Source: Voacanga thouarsii (lineage: Eukaryota > Streptophyta > Magnoliopsida > Gentianales > Apocynaceae). Taken from it: a DNA stretch of 64,000 nucleotides. Where the stretch lies: the NCBI GenBank assembly GCA_026120185.1, contig JANUWF010001052.1, positions 1,527,538-1,591,537 of the forward strand. The letters run 5' to 3'. Shown here piece after piece: positions 1-10,499 of the stretch. The notes beneath the pieces were generated by a model. It searched no databases. It saw only the letters and a list, made by a program, of their open reading frames with translations, and was not told the DNA's origin. The translations under genes and the position numbers were made by a program. How positions within the stretch are numbered: position 1 is the stretch's first letter; each line of letters opens with the position of its first letter.

Positions 1-704
1 AAGCCAACAGTTTCTATTCGAACAATGATCTGGCTGCCAACTTTAGAGCTCTAGTCTATATGTTTAGGTTTAATATTGTACCCCGTGCTAGTGGTTTTAA
101 TGAGATTCGACTTATTGACACCTACATTTTGCATCGGATGATGAACACTATGCTTATCCCTCTTGCACTCTTAATTATTCAATCCATTAGGGATGTGGTT
201 CATCACCGTCTGTCTACAAAAGCCTTTGTCTTCCCCCTGGTTATAATGAAAATTCTGAAAGACTTTGGTGTTAGTCTTAAGGGAGAACTGATGGAGGCTA
301 CCACTGAGCACGATATGGTGACAAAACAAACATTGATAAGTTGTGGGTACAAGTACAACCAAGAATTGCAAAAATGGCTAACTCCCTTTGAGGTCAGACA
401 TCCCGGTCAAGTTAGGCCACCCACTGTGGAGGAGGAGCACCTACCACCACCGGCACGTGCACGCGCTAGCAGTTCTCAGTCCCAACCCTAGACTGACTTT
501 GAAACTATTATGCTCGGACGTTAGACCAGCAAACGGAGATGCTCCTACACCTGCAGGGATGCATGGATGACATGGTGAGATGGCAAGCTACTATGGAGCA
601 ACAATTGGCGGAATTGAGGCAGCATTCTTTCGGGCAACATGGTGGTGAGGGAACTTCGGCATCCGCTGCTGATGATGAGGATGATGATGAGGAAGAGGAC
701 TGAT
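1..704 (+). pseudogene. Athila-like Ty3/gypsy 3' ORF remnant (putative plant transposon protein domain)
   Basis: The reading frame is open from the window edge to 491. It resembles the 'putative plant transposon protein' domain found in Athila-like gypsy elements: an IDTYILHRMMN-like helix, then a hydrophobic stretch, then KILKDFGVSLKGE, ending in a Pro/Ser-rich tail. After the stop at 489-491 a second frame (539-704) continues with a Gln-rich helix (EQQLAELRQH) and an acidic end (EDDDEEED), so the original protein has been split by a frameshift. The 5' part lies outside the window. Family assignment rests on remembered domain character and on the typical 3' sequence that follows; it is a relic, not a host gene. 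Confidence 0.6.
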
Positions 705-1075
705 TGTGCTACATTTTCTCTTCTTGTTAACTCTTGTTTTTCCTTTCTCTTTTAATGTCTTTTCTAGTTAGTTTTTGTTTTCTTTTCTTCGTTTGTCCTA
801 TTTTCTTTCTTTTGTTTTTGATTTTTTTTTCTAGTTTTTATGCTTTGGTGTGCTCTTTTGTATTTTTCTTTTCTAGGTACTTTGCCAATGCCTCTTTCTT
901 CCGGAATTCAGCTCTTGTACAACACATTGCACAATATATGGACGTATTGTCTTTCTTATCTCTTATCCTTTATATTTTTGGTCCCTTGGCATTGTTTATT
1001 TCTTGTTATATTTATTTAGCTATTGAGGACAATGTCTAGTTTAAATGTGGGGGAATAATTTGATTGAAAATTCTC
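705..1075 (+). other. 3' noncoding region and polypurine tract of the Athila-like element
   Basis: T-rich noncoding sequence. It ends with ATTGAGGACAATG (1022-1034) followed by GTGGGGGAA (1047-1055), the arrangement commonly seen just before the 3' LTR of Athila-like elements. No LTR follows: a copia fragment begins within about 30 bp, so the element was truncated there. The 101-residue frame at 734-1039 is a low-complexity Phe/Leu translation and is not called. Confidence 0.5.
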
Positions 1076-1085
1076 CTATTGAAAT

Positions 1086-3718
1086 TTGTTATATTCATCA
1101 CATGCTTTTGATGCATATTGCATGTCAATTGGGATTAATGTTGAACATTCTGTAGCTCATGTTCATACACAAAATGGTCTTACTGAATTTTTTATTAAAA
1201 TATTACAATTAATTATTAGACCATTATTAATGAAAATAAATATTCCAACATCTGCCTGGGGACATGCTATTTTACATGCTGCAACACTTGTACGTATAAG
1301 GTCAACTAGTTATCATAAATTCTCTCATTTACAATTGGCTTTTGGTTCAAAACCAAATATTGCTCATTTAAAATTTTTTGGGGATGCTGTATATGTTCCA
1401 ATTATACCAAACCAACGTACAAAGATGGGTCCTCAAAGAAGAAAGAAAATATACGTTGGATATGATTCTCCCTCTATTATCAAGTATGTTGAATCCCTGA
1501 CAGGAGATGTATTCACAACAAGATTTGCTGATTGTCATTTTGATGAGTCAGTATTCCATAAATTAGGGGGAGAATATAAACAGTATAAGAAAGATCTTGC
1601 TTGGACAATATCATTAAATTATCTTGATCCGTGCACAAGTGCAGGTGAACTTGAGGTTTAAAAAATAATTTATTTGCAAAGTATTGCAAATCAAATGCCA
1701 AACGCTTTTGTTGATTCCAAAAGAGTTTCAAAATCGTATATTCCAGTTATAAATGCTTTTATTCGAATTGAAGTTTCAGCAAAACAAAAGATTATACATA
1801 TAACTGTTGAGTCAAAAGCACGCCAGAAGCGTAGCCGACCTCTTGGTTCTAAAGATAAAAATCCTCGAAAGAAAAGAGAATTAAATGATCCAGATAATCA
1901 TATTGAAGAAAAGAATGATAAATACCAAGAGAGAACTGATGACAAAAAACTAAAAGTTGATAAAAGTAACACTGAAATTTCTATTAATTATATCACTTAT
2001 GGTAGAAGTTGGAATCGGATAGAAACAATTATTGATAATATATTTGCATACAATATATCTCTTGATATTATACAGGATAATGATGATCCTGAACAAATAT
2101 CAGTTGATGAATGTTGAAATAGAAAAGATTGGCTACAATGGAAAGATGCGATTTAATCGGAGTTAAATGCACTTACAAAACGTGAAGTCTTCGGACCTGC
2201 AGTCCGAACACCAAAAGGTGTAAAACCTGTTAGCTACAAATGGATATTTGTGCGAAAGCACAATGAAAATAATGAAATCGTATGATATAAAGTACAGTTA
2301 GTAGCCCAAGATTTTTCACAAAGACCAGGTATTGATTATGATTAAACTTATTCTCCTGTTGTTGATACTATTACACTCCGATATCTTATTAGTTTGACAG
2401 TCAATGAAAAGATAGATATGCGACTATTAGATGTTGTCACTGTTTACTTGTATGAAAATTTAGAAAATAATATTTACATAAAAATTCCCGAAGGATTTCG
2501 CATGCTCGAAGCTTATAAATATTATCCTCAAGAAAATTACTCCATCAAGTTGCAGAAATCTTTATATGACCTGAAACAATTTGGGTACATGTGGTTCAAT
2601 TGTTTTAGTGAATATTTATTGAAAGCGAGATTTAAAAATGATCAGGTATGTCTATGTATTTTTATTAAGAAATTTGGTTCTAAATTTGTGATATTAGCTC
2701 TATATGTTGATGATATTAATCCTATTGGAACTCTAGAAGAGTTTCAAGAAATAATTGATTATTTAAAAAGAGAATTCGAAATCAAGGATTTTGGTAAAAC
2801 TAAATTTTGCCTTGGTTTACAAATTGAACATCTGAAAAGTTGAACATTTATTCATCAGTCAACATATACAACAAAAGTTCTAAAAAGATTTTATATGGAC
2901 AAAGCACATCCATTGAGTATTCCAATAATCGTCCGGTCATTAGATGTGAATAGAGATCTTTTCCGACCTCAAGAAAATGATGAAGAACTCCTTGGTCCTG
3001 AAGTACCATATCTCAGTGCAATTGGTGCATTGATGTATCTTGTTAATAATACACGACTTGATATTGCCTTTGCTTAGTTCTTCACTAACACGATGGCATT
3101 GGAATGGAATTAAACAAGTCCTTTGATATCTCCAAGGTACAATTGATCTCAAATTATTTTATTTAAATAAAACCAGCCCAACATTGATAGGTTATGCAGA
3201 TGCTGGCTATTTATCTTATCCACATAAAGCACGTTTTCAAACAAGCTATCTATTTACATGTAGAAATACTGCTATATCATGGTGTTCTACAAAACAATCT
3301 ATAGCAGCTACTTCTTCAAATCATGCTAAAATTATAGCCATTTATGAAGCAAGTCGAGAATGTGTATGGTTAAGATCAGTGATTCATTATATCCGAGAAA
3401 GTTGTGGATTATCATCGATAAGAGATATTCCAACCCCTCTTTATGAAGACAATGTAACTTGCATAACTCAATTACGAGAAGGATATATTAAAGGAGATCG
3501 GACAACACATATTTCACCAAAATTCTTCTTTACTCATGAACTTTAGAAGAAAGATGAAATTGATATACTACAAATTCGGTCATGTGACAACCTCGCAAAT
3601 ATTTTCACGAAGACTTTACTAACTGCAACATTTGAGAAGTTGAGATATAAAATCGGTATGCGTCGGTTAAAAGATTTAAAGGAATCATCTCATCAGGGGG
3701 AGTAATAAGTAGACATAT
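1086..3718 (+). pseudogene. Ty1/copia pol fragment (integrase C-half, RT, RNase H)
   Basis: Collinear copia domains are read across several frames. Integrase core end: HVHTQNGL..E, then the FGSKPNIAHLKFFG region (1094-1660). Reverse transcriptase start near 2190-2390 with stops, then the YVDD box in LALYVDDINPIG (2394-2843). RNase H spans 3184-3720, with IGYADAGYLS and the C-terminal DNLANIFTKTL region. The 5' half (gag, protease, integrase N-half) is missing. At least six stops or frameshifts break the frame. The sequence is old compared with the two copia elements further right and belongs to a different lineage. Confidence 0.85.
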
Positions 3719-3827
3719 AGAATAATGTACTTTTTTTCATTCACTAGATTTTTTTTCCCACTAAGTTTTTATCTTGTAAGGTTTTAAAGATGTATATTCT
3801 TTATGTAATAGACATCCAATGGGGGAG

Positions 3828-4132
3828 TGTTGTGAATTATTTGTGAATTAGTAGAAGCTCCACTAATTTTATTAGTGGATATGGATGTCCACCATTAAGA
3901 GTTAGTGGAGACACCACTAATGCATATTAGTAGAAGGTGATGAATTTCACTAATAAGATCTCTATAAATAGAACTTTTCTCCAAACTTGAGATATACCAT
4001 TTTATGAGAGAATTGTTAGAGAAAATTGTGAGAGAAAAGAAAGAGAAAAGTTTGAAAAAATTCTTATACAAATAATAATTAGAGATTTATTGTATATAAT
4101 TTTTATTCTAATATTGTCAAAATTTCATAACA
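3828..4132 (+). mobile_element. 3' LTR of the degraded copia element
   Basis: A purine tract (about 3820-3827, TGGGGGAG) directly precedes TGTTGTGAATT. The LTR runs to TTTCATAACA at 4132, giving TG...CA ends and about 305 bp. It contains a TATA box (CTATAAATA, 3962-3970) roughly in the middle, as expected at the U3/R junction. No 5' LTR is present, so a target duplication cannot be checked. Confidence 0.65.
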
Positions 4133-4620
4133 AAATAGGAATTCTTTTGATACCTATAGCTAACAGGTAATGTACATAAGACGTTTGGATTTTATAATTA
4201 GTTTTGATCAATTGTATCTCTGACTTTTCTACCGTTATCAAATTGATGGATTTTTTTTTAAAAATTTTATCCATAATATTCTTTTTTAGATAACATTTAA
4301 ACACATTTGAATTAAAAAAAAAATAGTCTGGAAATGTAATATTTGCAATTGGGCTATCTTTTTTTTTTTTCAAATCTATTTGGTAACTATTTACAAAAAT
4401 TGTTTTGAAAATTGTGAATTTCTATCGGAGTTCTATAGAGGTTAATTTCCAATATTAGACATACTTTTTTCTTATTTAAATTTCATAATTGTTATTATAT
4501 TATTTTTGGAAATCTATAATTAGAACTTTTATGATGTCAAGAAATTAGTTTTATTTTCTATGAATTATTCATTAAAAAAAGTGAAGAAGAATAATTTAGT
4601 AGTAACGGAAATAAATGCCG
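4133..4620. repeat. Diverged copy of the DRP4C upstream flank (partner at 20928-21425)
   Basis: Collinear similarity in the same orientation with 20928-21425. Shared landmarks are AGGAATTCTTTTGATACC versus AGGAATTCTTTTTGTA, GTTTGGATTTTATAATTAG, CAATTGTATCTCTGAC, and TTTAGTAGTAACG.AAATAAAT near the end. Small indels are spread throughout. The block begins just after the copia LTR. It may be a relic of another DRP4C-type duplication or a dispersed repeat. Confidence 0.65.
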
Positions 4621-5309
4621 TCGATATTTTTTATATTTTGTAACTCATATGAGGTTGGCGAAATAGTTGCCAGACATTATGAACTATCAGCAATGGGGTA
4701 AAAGTTGACTTTTAAAAGTGACTTATATATTCTCACCGTGCCAATAAAAATAACATACTAATTATTTTACACTATTCGTAAAAATTTAATATTTTTTTTC
4801 AAAAAAATATTATATATTATAAAATAATTAATATACTTCTTATATTACTTTTATATATTTAAAATTAATTAAATATTTCTTGATATATATATATATATAT
4901 ATATTATATTATAGTTTTTATTTTTATATAAAATTCCATACTAAATTAACTATAGTCAGAGCAAATAGAATACTTAAAATTAGTTATCTCTTTCATAATC
5001 TTGATTTCTAAAGTACAATTGGTATAATTACACTTAACAATCATTATAACAATTTGTCTATTAGTCACGTGAAAAATAGGATTTGTTTGCGGGTGGAGTT
5101 TTTATTAAGTTGTTCGATTTCTCTTAATTCAATATTCTCAACCCAAGTTCAAATTTGAGTATTCGTATTAAGTTTGAATTTTTAATAAAAGTGAGCTAAA
5201 CTCATAAATATGTTCCATTATGTACATTTATATTATTTATTTATTTATATTGTTTATAATATAATAAAATTATTTATATAATTAATTATTTTTAGATATT
5301 TCAAAATTT
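4621..5309. other. AT-rich intergenic DNA
   Basis: No coding potential seen. Contains a short (AT)n tract near 4882-4904 and runs of AT-rich sequence up to the truncated gypsy LTR. Confidence 0.6.
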
Positions 5310-5598
5310 TTTCCTTTATTTTTTGATTACCAACTTTTTGTTTCATTTTACTTTAGATTTAAATTCCATTAAATTTGTACTTCTTTTATCAAAATCAATC
5401 GAAACACACCAACTCCAATCCTTTTTGGCTTCTGCATGTAATTTTCCTACTTTCTTAGACCATTTCTATAGTAAGTCCAAGAAACTCATATCTCTTAAAA
5501 GGTCTGACTCTTGCATTCGTTCTTTCATAGGACTATTTATGTTCATCGCAATAGAAGTCGATCACCAATTTCATCGGCTCTCCTTTTGCACGACAACA
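5310..5598 (+). repeat. Truncated 5' LTR of the gypsy element and adjacent PBS
   Basis: Matches the last ~285 bp of the 3' LTR (about 15044-15329), for example TTATCAAAATCAATCGAAACACA and TGCATTCGTTCTTTCAT. It ends CACGACAACA at 5598. A primer-binding-type site, TGGCACGCCTGATGGGACC, follows at 5604-5622; I do not assign the tRNA. The 5' ~390 bp of the LTR are missing. Confidence 0.8.
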
Positions 5599-5699
5599 TA
5601 AATTGGCACGCCTGATGGGACCAAAGGTAGTTGTTGTATGCCATTGCGTTCAAGACATCTTATGTCGAATCATTAGCAACAACCCTTAGGGCCTTTATT

Positions 5700-7253
5700 A
5701 AATTCATCCTATCGGCCTCCAATTCGTATTTTACAGGGGGGTTTTGATCTTACATCGACGACTTCTAGTAATGCCCAGGTCACTCTTCCTGAGCAAGGAT
5801 CACAGTCCTCATCTCCACCCCAAGTGTCTCAGTTGACACCCACATCCTTAACTGCCATAGGCAGGCCATGGATTAATGTACAGGTGAACTTATTCAGAGC
5901 CTTATTCTCCAGTTTTTCACAGTGCTCTGGCTATTACTTCAAAACGAGCTCCATAATTTTGAACAAAGGCAAAACGCTCATGGAATACCTCAGGCAGTTG
6001 TGTATCCTCCTGCCTTGACCGTTAGTGCATCATCTTATAGGTTTGTACAGTTGTTGCGTAGGGAGCCATCATTTTCGTTACCCAGGAGGCACTAAAGGGG
6101 TTCGAGATTAGCGGCATAAAGTGTTGTTCCCATATAGCCTTTCCTGGGAAGAACCGCACTATACCCGATTATGGGAAACCAGGCACCGATGGGGATACAT
6201 GGATCATTCGACTCGACGGCAGCTCCTAATAGGAGTGCTTTCCCTCCGTATGGGGGGCCACAGAGCTATGCTACAATTGTTCCTCTCATGTATCCTGTAA
6301 CGGCGACAGCTTATTCGATGTAGGGAGAAAGATACCCTGAGATGACCCCATTTCCAAGACAAGGTTCTCGACCAACCATGCTAAATTCTCCCATGCAAAA
6401 TCAACAACAAGTACCATCAGTCGATGTTAACGCAATGATAGAAGCACTGCATCAACAGACTAGGGATCAGCCAATCTATCAGAAACCTTACCCTGAATAG
6501 GTAGACTCTATGGCAGTGTTACCTCGAGGGTTTGAATTGCCTGAGTTCTCCACGTTCTCTAGAGATGACAACAAATCAACTATAGAACATATCAAGAGGT
6601 TCATGGCACAATGTAGAGAATTCGAGAACAGTGACTGTCATAAATTGCAATTATTTTCTTTATCTTTAACAGGAGCAGCATTTACTTTGTATGTAAATTT
6701 GACTCCCAATTCTATGTATTCTTGGTTAGATATGGAGTGAATTTTTCATGAGTGGTTTTTCTAACCAACACCTGAGATTTTTATAGCAGATCTCTTGGCG
6801 GTTAAACAAAAGCTATCCGAAGGTGTAACAGAATTTATTGAGTGTTTTTAGCAAACTAAGGCCAAATGTACCACTCAATTGCTAGAAGTGGAGTGTGCTA
6901 GAATAGCCATCAGTACAATCCATCCGCAGCTCAAGGAGCGTCTCATTCTCCAAGATTTTTCTGATTTATCCCGCTTACTTTTCTATGCTGTTAGAATAGA
7001 AGAAATGATCAAGGAAAAGGAGAAGAAGTAGTCTATCAAGTTCTGTCATGGGAAAACCAAGATATCCGTTGTTGATGCTGTTACGGAAAACGAGGAGGAA
7101 CAACTGATGGAGGTAATGGCGGCAGAATTAGTGAAAGGTTTATCTTATACTTGTCCTTTTTAAAAACCTGGCAAGGGGAAGGAGGAGGTTTCTGCTGCAG
7201 GACCATCCAACTACACATTCGATATATCAAAGACCGAATAAATCTTTGATTAG
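5700..7253 (+). pseudogene. gypsy gag relic
   Basis: The clearest piece is 6510-7030, a retrotransposon gag domain: LPRGFELPEFSTFSRDD, then a helical region around LSLTGAAFTLYVNL, then a helix around LLAVKQKLSEG. Stops lie at 6738-6740, inside the following WF-rich segment and at 7029. Upstream Gln/Pro/Ser-rich frames (5824-6490) look like the N-terminal gag extension. The protein once formed the particle coat. It is now broken by at least five stops or frameshifts. Confidence 0.75.
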
Positions 7254-10062
7254 ATGGTCAAAGAAAAACAAATCTGTTTACCTTTTGGCCACAAAATCTC
7301 AAGTCCAGAGGAGTTGAAGGGAAAGAGATACTGTAAGTGGCATAATTCATTTTCTCATAATATTAATAGCAGTGTTGTTTTCAGGAATACAATTCAAAAG
7401 ACTTTACAAGAAAGAAAGGTGAGATTTGCTGACAAACGAGAGGAAACCTTAGTAGGTACAAACACTTTCCCAACGACCGATGCATACATGGTACAAACTT
7501 GTATGGAAGATGTTGAAAATAAACTAGAAGATTCTTTCATCAAGGAACAATCCAAAACCTTTGAAGTGAAAGGAACAACGTTCCAAAGGTTGGATGATCG
7601 ACCATTGATTTTCACTCAGCTTACTATCCCGACCCTCACAACTCACTTTCATGAAAAAGATAAGAATTTCATAGTGTACGTACCTCACAAAGAGCTATTC
7701 TTTCCGAGTTATCAATCCTGTTTTACAAAGATTTAGAAACGACAGGAATAGAGAAAACGGACTCAGCAGAGACAAATGCCTGAGGAATGGTTAGATGAGC
7801 AGGTGCGTCCCACCCCAAGTTAAAATATGGTTACCATTCTTCCATCATAATTCCGAGCAAATGCCAAGCAAGAAGTGGTGGAAGAAGACTATTATGCAAC
7901 CGAAGAAGCTGTCGTTGAGCTCATCGAATTCAAGGCACCATCGGAAAGGATGTTCTTCCCAATTCTAACGATAGAACATACTAATCACCTTAAGCTATTG
8001 TACATCAAGGTGCATATTAATGGAAAACCTTTTTCTCGGGTCTTCATCGATGGAGGGGCTATATTGAACAAGATGCCGTTAGCAACCTTAAAATGCCTGG
8101 GAAAGGACAAATATGATTTGTCTCATACAGATGTTCAAATACTCAATTTTAGCGGGGACGCGGCTAAAGCAGAAGAGATCATTACCTTTGAGGTGACAGT
8201 TAAATTTAAGGTCAGTAAGACTGTTTTCTTTATAATCATGGCAAAGCCAGCTTATTCTATTCTACTGGGTAGAGAGTGGATTCATGCAAATCATTGTGTT
8301 CCATCAATGCTTCACCAAATGATGTTAATTTGGGATAGAGAACGAGTGGAAAAGATACTAGCTGATCCGAACCCATTCCCAGCAGAAGTGCACATGAACG
8401 AGGCTTTGTTTTACTATTTTACCTTTAATCTGAGCCAGTATGCTAGACTCACCATGGCCTACAATCAGATCACAATGGAAGGGATGGAAGGTAAGGGTTT
8501 GAGAACAGAAGATCCTGAAGATCGGCATGCACCTGGTTTCATCACTCAGGATCCACTCGCAGAAATAGATATCGAAGGACCTGGAGAAAATAAAACTACA
8601 AAAGTAAGTTTATGCTTAATTCTCTGTCAATGGAATGCCCTAACAGCTTTGATTCATAGGTATAAAGATTGTTTTGCGTGGGATTATCATGAAATGTTAG
8701 GGTTGGACAGAGGTATCGTTGAGCATCACTTACTAATAAAAGGAATGTTTCAAGTTTCATAAGCAACCTGCCCGGCATTTTAATCCCACACTCCTGCCTA
8801 GAATTAAAGAAGAAATCGAAAGGTTACTTCAGTGTGATTTTATCCGTACTTGTCGATATGCGAACTGGGTGTCCAACATCGGTCCTGTCATAAAAAAAAA
8901 AAAAAAAGGCCAACTACAAGTTTATGTTGATTTCAGGAATTTGAATTTGGCTTCGCCAAAAGATGAATACACCATGTTGATAGCCGACATGTTGGTAGAC
9001 TTGGCAGCAGGAAACCAATTTTTAAGCTTTATAGATGGATATTCTGGTTATAATCAGATATTTAGAACCGAAGAGGATACACAAAATATAACATTCCGAT
9101 GTTCGGGCTCCATTGATTTGTTCGAATGGTTAGTCATGCCCTTTGGCTAGAAGAATGTTGGGGCTACTTTTCAGAGAATTATGAATCTCATTTTTCATGA
9201 TCTTATCGGCAAAATACTAGAAGTTTACATTGATGATCTCGTAGTCAAGTCGCCCACCTTTTCAAAATACTTGATGTGTTTGGAGCAAGCATTTCTTCGA
9301 ATGCGCAAGTACTGGCTCAAAATCAACCCTGCCAAATGTGCTTTCAGAGTTTCAACTGGAAATTTTCTCAGATTTCTAGTATATCAAAGAGCAATTGAAG
9401 TGGATCGGAAAAAAACAAGAGATATTCTACAGGCAAGACCACCACGATCCAAGAAAGAACTCTAAAGTTTTATTGGGAAGATTAATTTTTTGCCATGATC
9501 CAAGAAAGACTCTTGAGATGAAGCCGTCTCAAGAGTTCATCTGGCAGTTTGTACATCAGACAGCTTTCGATTAGATCAAAATGACTTTATCACAACCACC
9601 TATTTTGATGCCGCCACATGATAAGACACCCTTGAAATTATACATTTCGGCGGCTCAAGAGTCTATCAGAAGCTTGTTAGCTCAAGACGATGCATAGGGG
9701 GTTGAAAGAGCAGTATATTACCTCAGCCAAAATCTAACGGACACCGAAACAAGGTATTCTCCCGTTGAAAAACTATGCTTGTCTTTATATTATGCATGTA
9801 CAAAACTAGAACATTATCTGTTACCTAGAGAGGTGCAAGTTTTGTGCAAAATTAATCTAGTCAACTATTTGTTGAACCGCCCCCTGTTGCAAGGACGATT
9901 AATGAAATAGGCAATTAAGCTACAAGCTTTTTCTTTGACTCACATGCCATTGAAAGCAACTAAAGGTCAGGTCATAGCCGATTTCTTGGCTGAACACCCT
10001 TATTTAGAAGTGCCCAATCCTGAAAAAGAAGAGGCACAGAGATACATTTCATACTAACTGCG
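7254..10062 (+). pseudogene. gypsy pol relic: protease, reverse transcriptase, RNase H
   Basis: 7875-8762 holds the aspartic protease (VFIDGGA active-site loop, then YSILLGREWIHANHCVPS, a signature typical of Tat-clade proteases) and the start of RT (DCFAWDYHEMLGLD). A frameshift near 8755 moves RT to another frame: VDFRNLNLA (about 8930), FLSFIDGYSGYNQI, MPFG followed by a stop where Leu is usual (9148-9150), and the catalytic VYIDDLVVKS at 9220-9250. A run of 14 A at 8890-8903 makes a lysine tract. RNase H is recognisable around 9590-10020 (AVYYLSQNLTDTETRYSPVE, ADFLAEHP) with several stops. Confidence 0.85.
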
Positions 10063-10497
10063 ATGTTACCTTCTGAACTATCATTGCAATCGGCTGGAGT
10101 AGTTTACCAACATTACTTGTCAGTTGAGGATTACAAGCTAGCCTTGGCTATAAGTTTAGATTATGTTGAAGAGGACCGATGGGCAGCGCTAGAAAACATC
10201 AAAAGGCACAAGGAGAAGATAGTAAGGGTCTATAATCGAAAAGTGCGAGTAAAGAATTTTCAGGAAAGAGATATGGTTTGGAAAACCATATTACCAGTTA
10301 CACTAAAAGATCCACGTTACGTTAAGTGGTCCATTTCTTGGGAAGGACCTTTTTTGGTTATACAAGTTTTCGATAGAAGGGCTTATCGGCTGATGACATC
10401 TAACGGAAAGGAGATAAGTAATGCCATAAGCGGCAAATATTTGAAAAAATTATATCCTACATTTTGGGAGAGAACTATGGCAGAAAAAGAGTGTTAA
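10063..10497 (+). pseudogene. gypsy integrase C-terminal fragment
   Basis: A 144-residue open frame with the integrase C-terminal signature: ALENIKRHKEKIVRVYNRKV, then VKNFQERDMVWK and KWSISWEGPFLVIQVFDRRAYRL. The preceding RNase H stops at about 10060, so the zinc finger and the whole D,D-35-E core of integrase are absent. The junction lies within 30 bp. The deletion removed roughly 1 kb relative to ordinary gypsy pol, so the element could not integrate by its own enzyme. Confidence 0.8.
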
Positions 10498-10499
10498 AA

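Noticed and set aside
734..1039. 101-codon hydrophobic frame, membrane-protein-like
   Set aside because: T-rich noncoding DNA before a polypurine tract gives Phe/Leu runs by chance.
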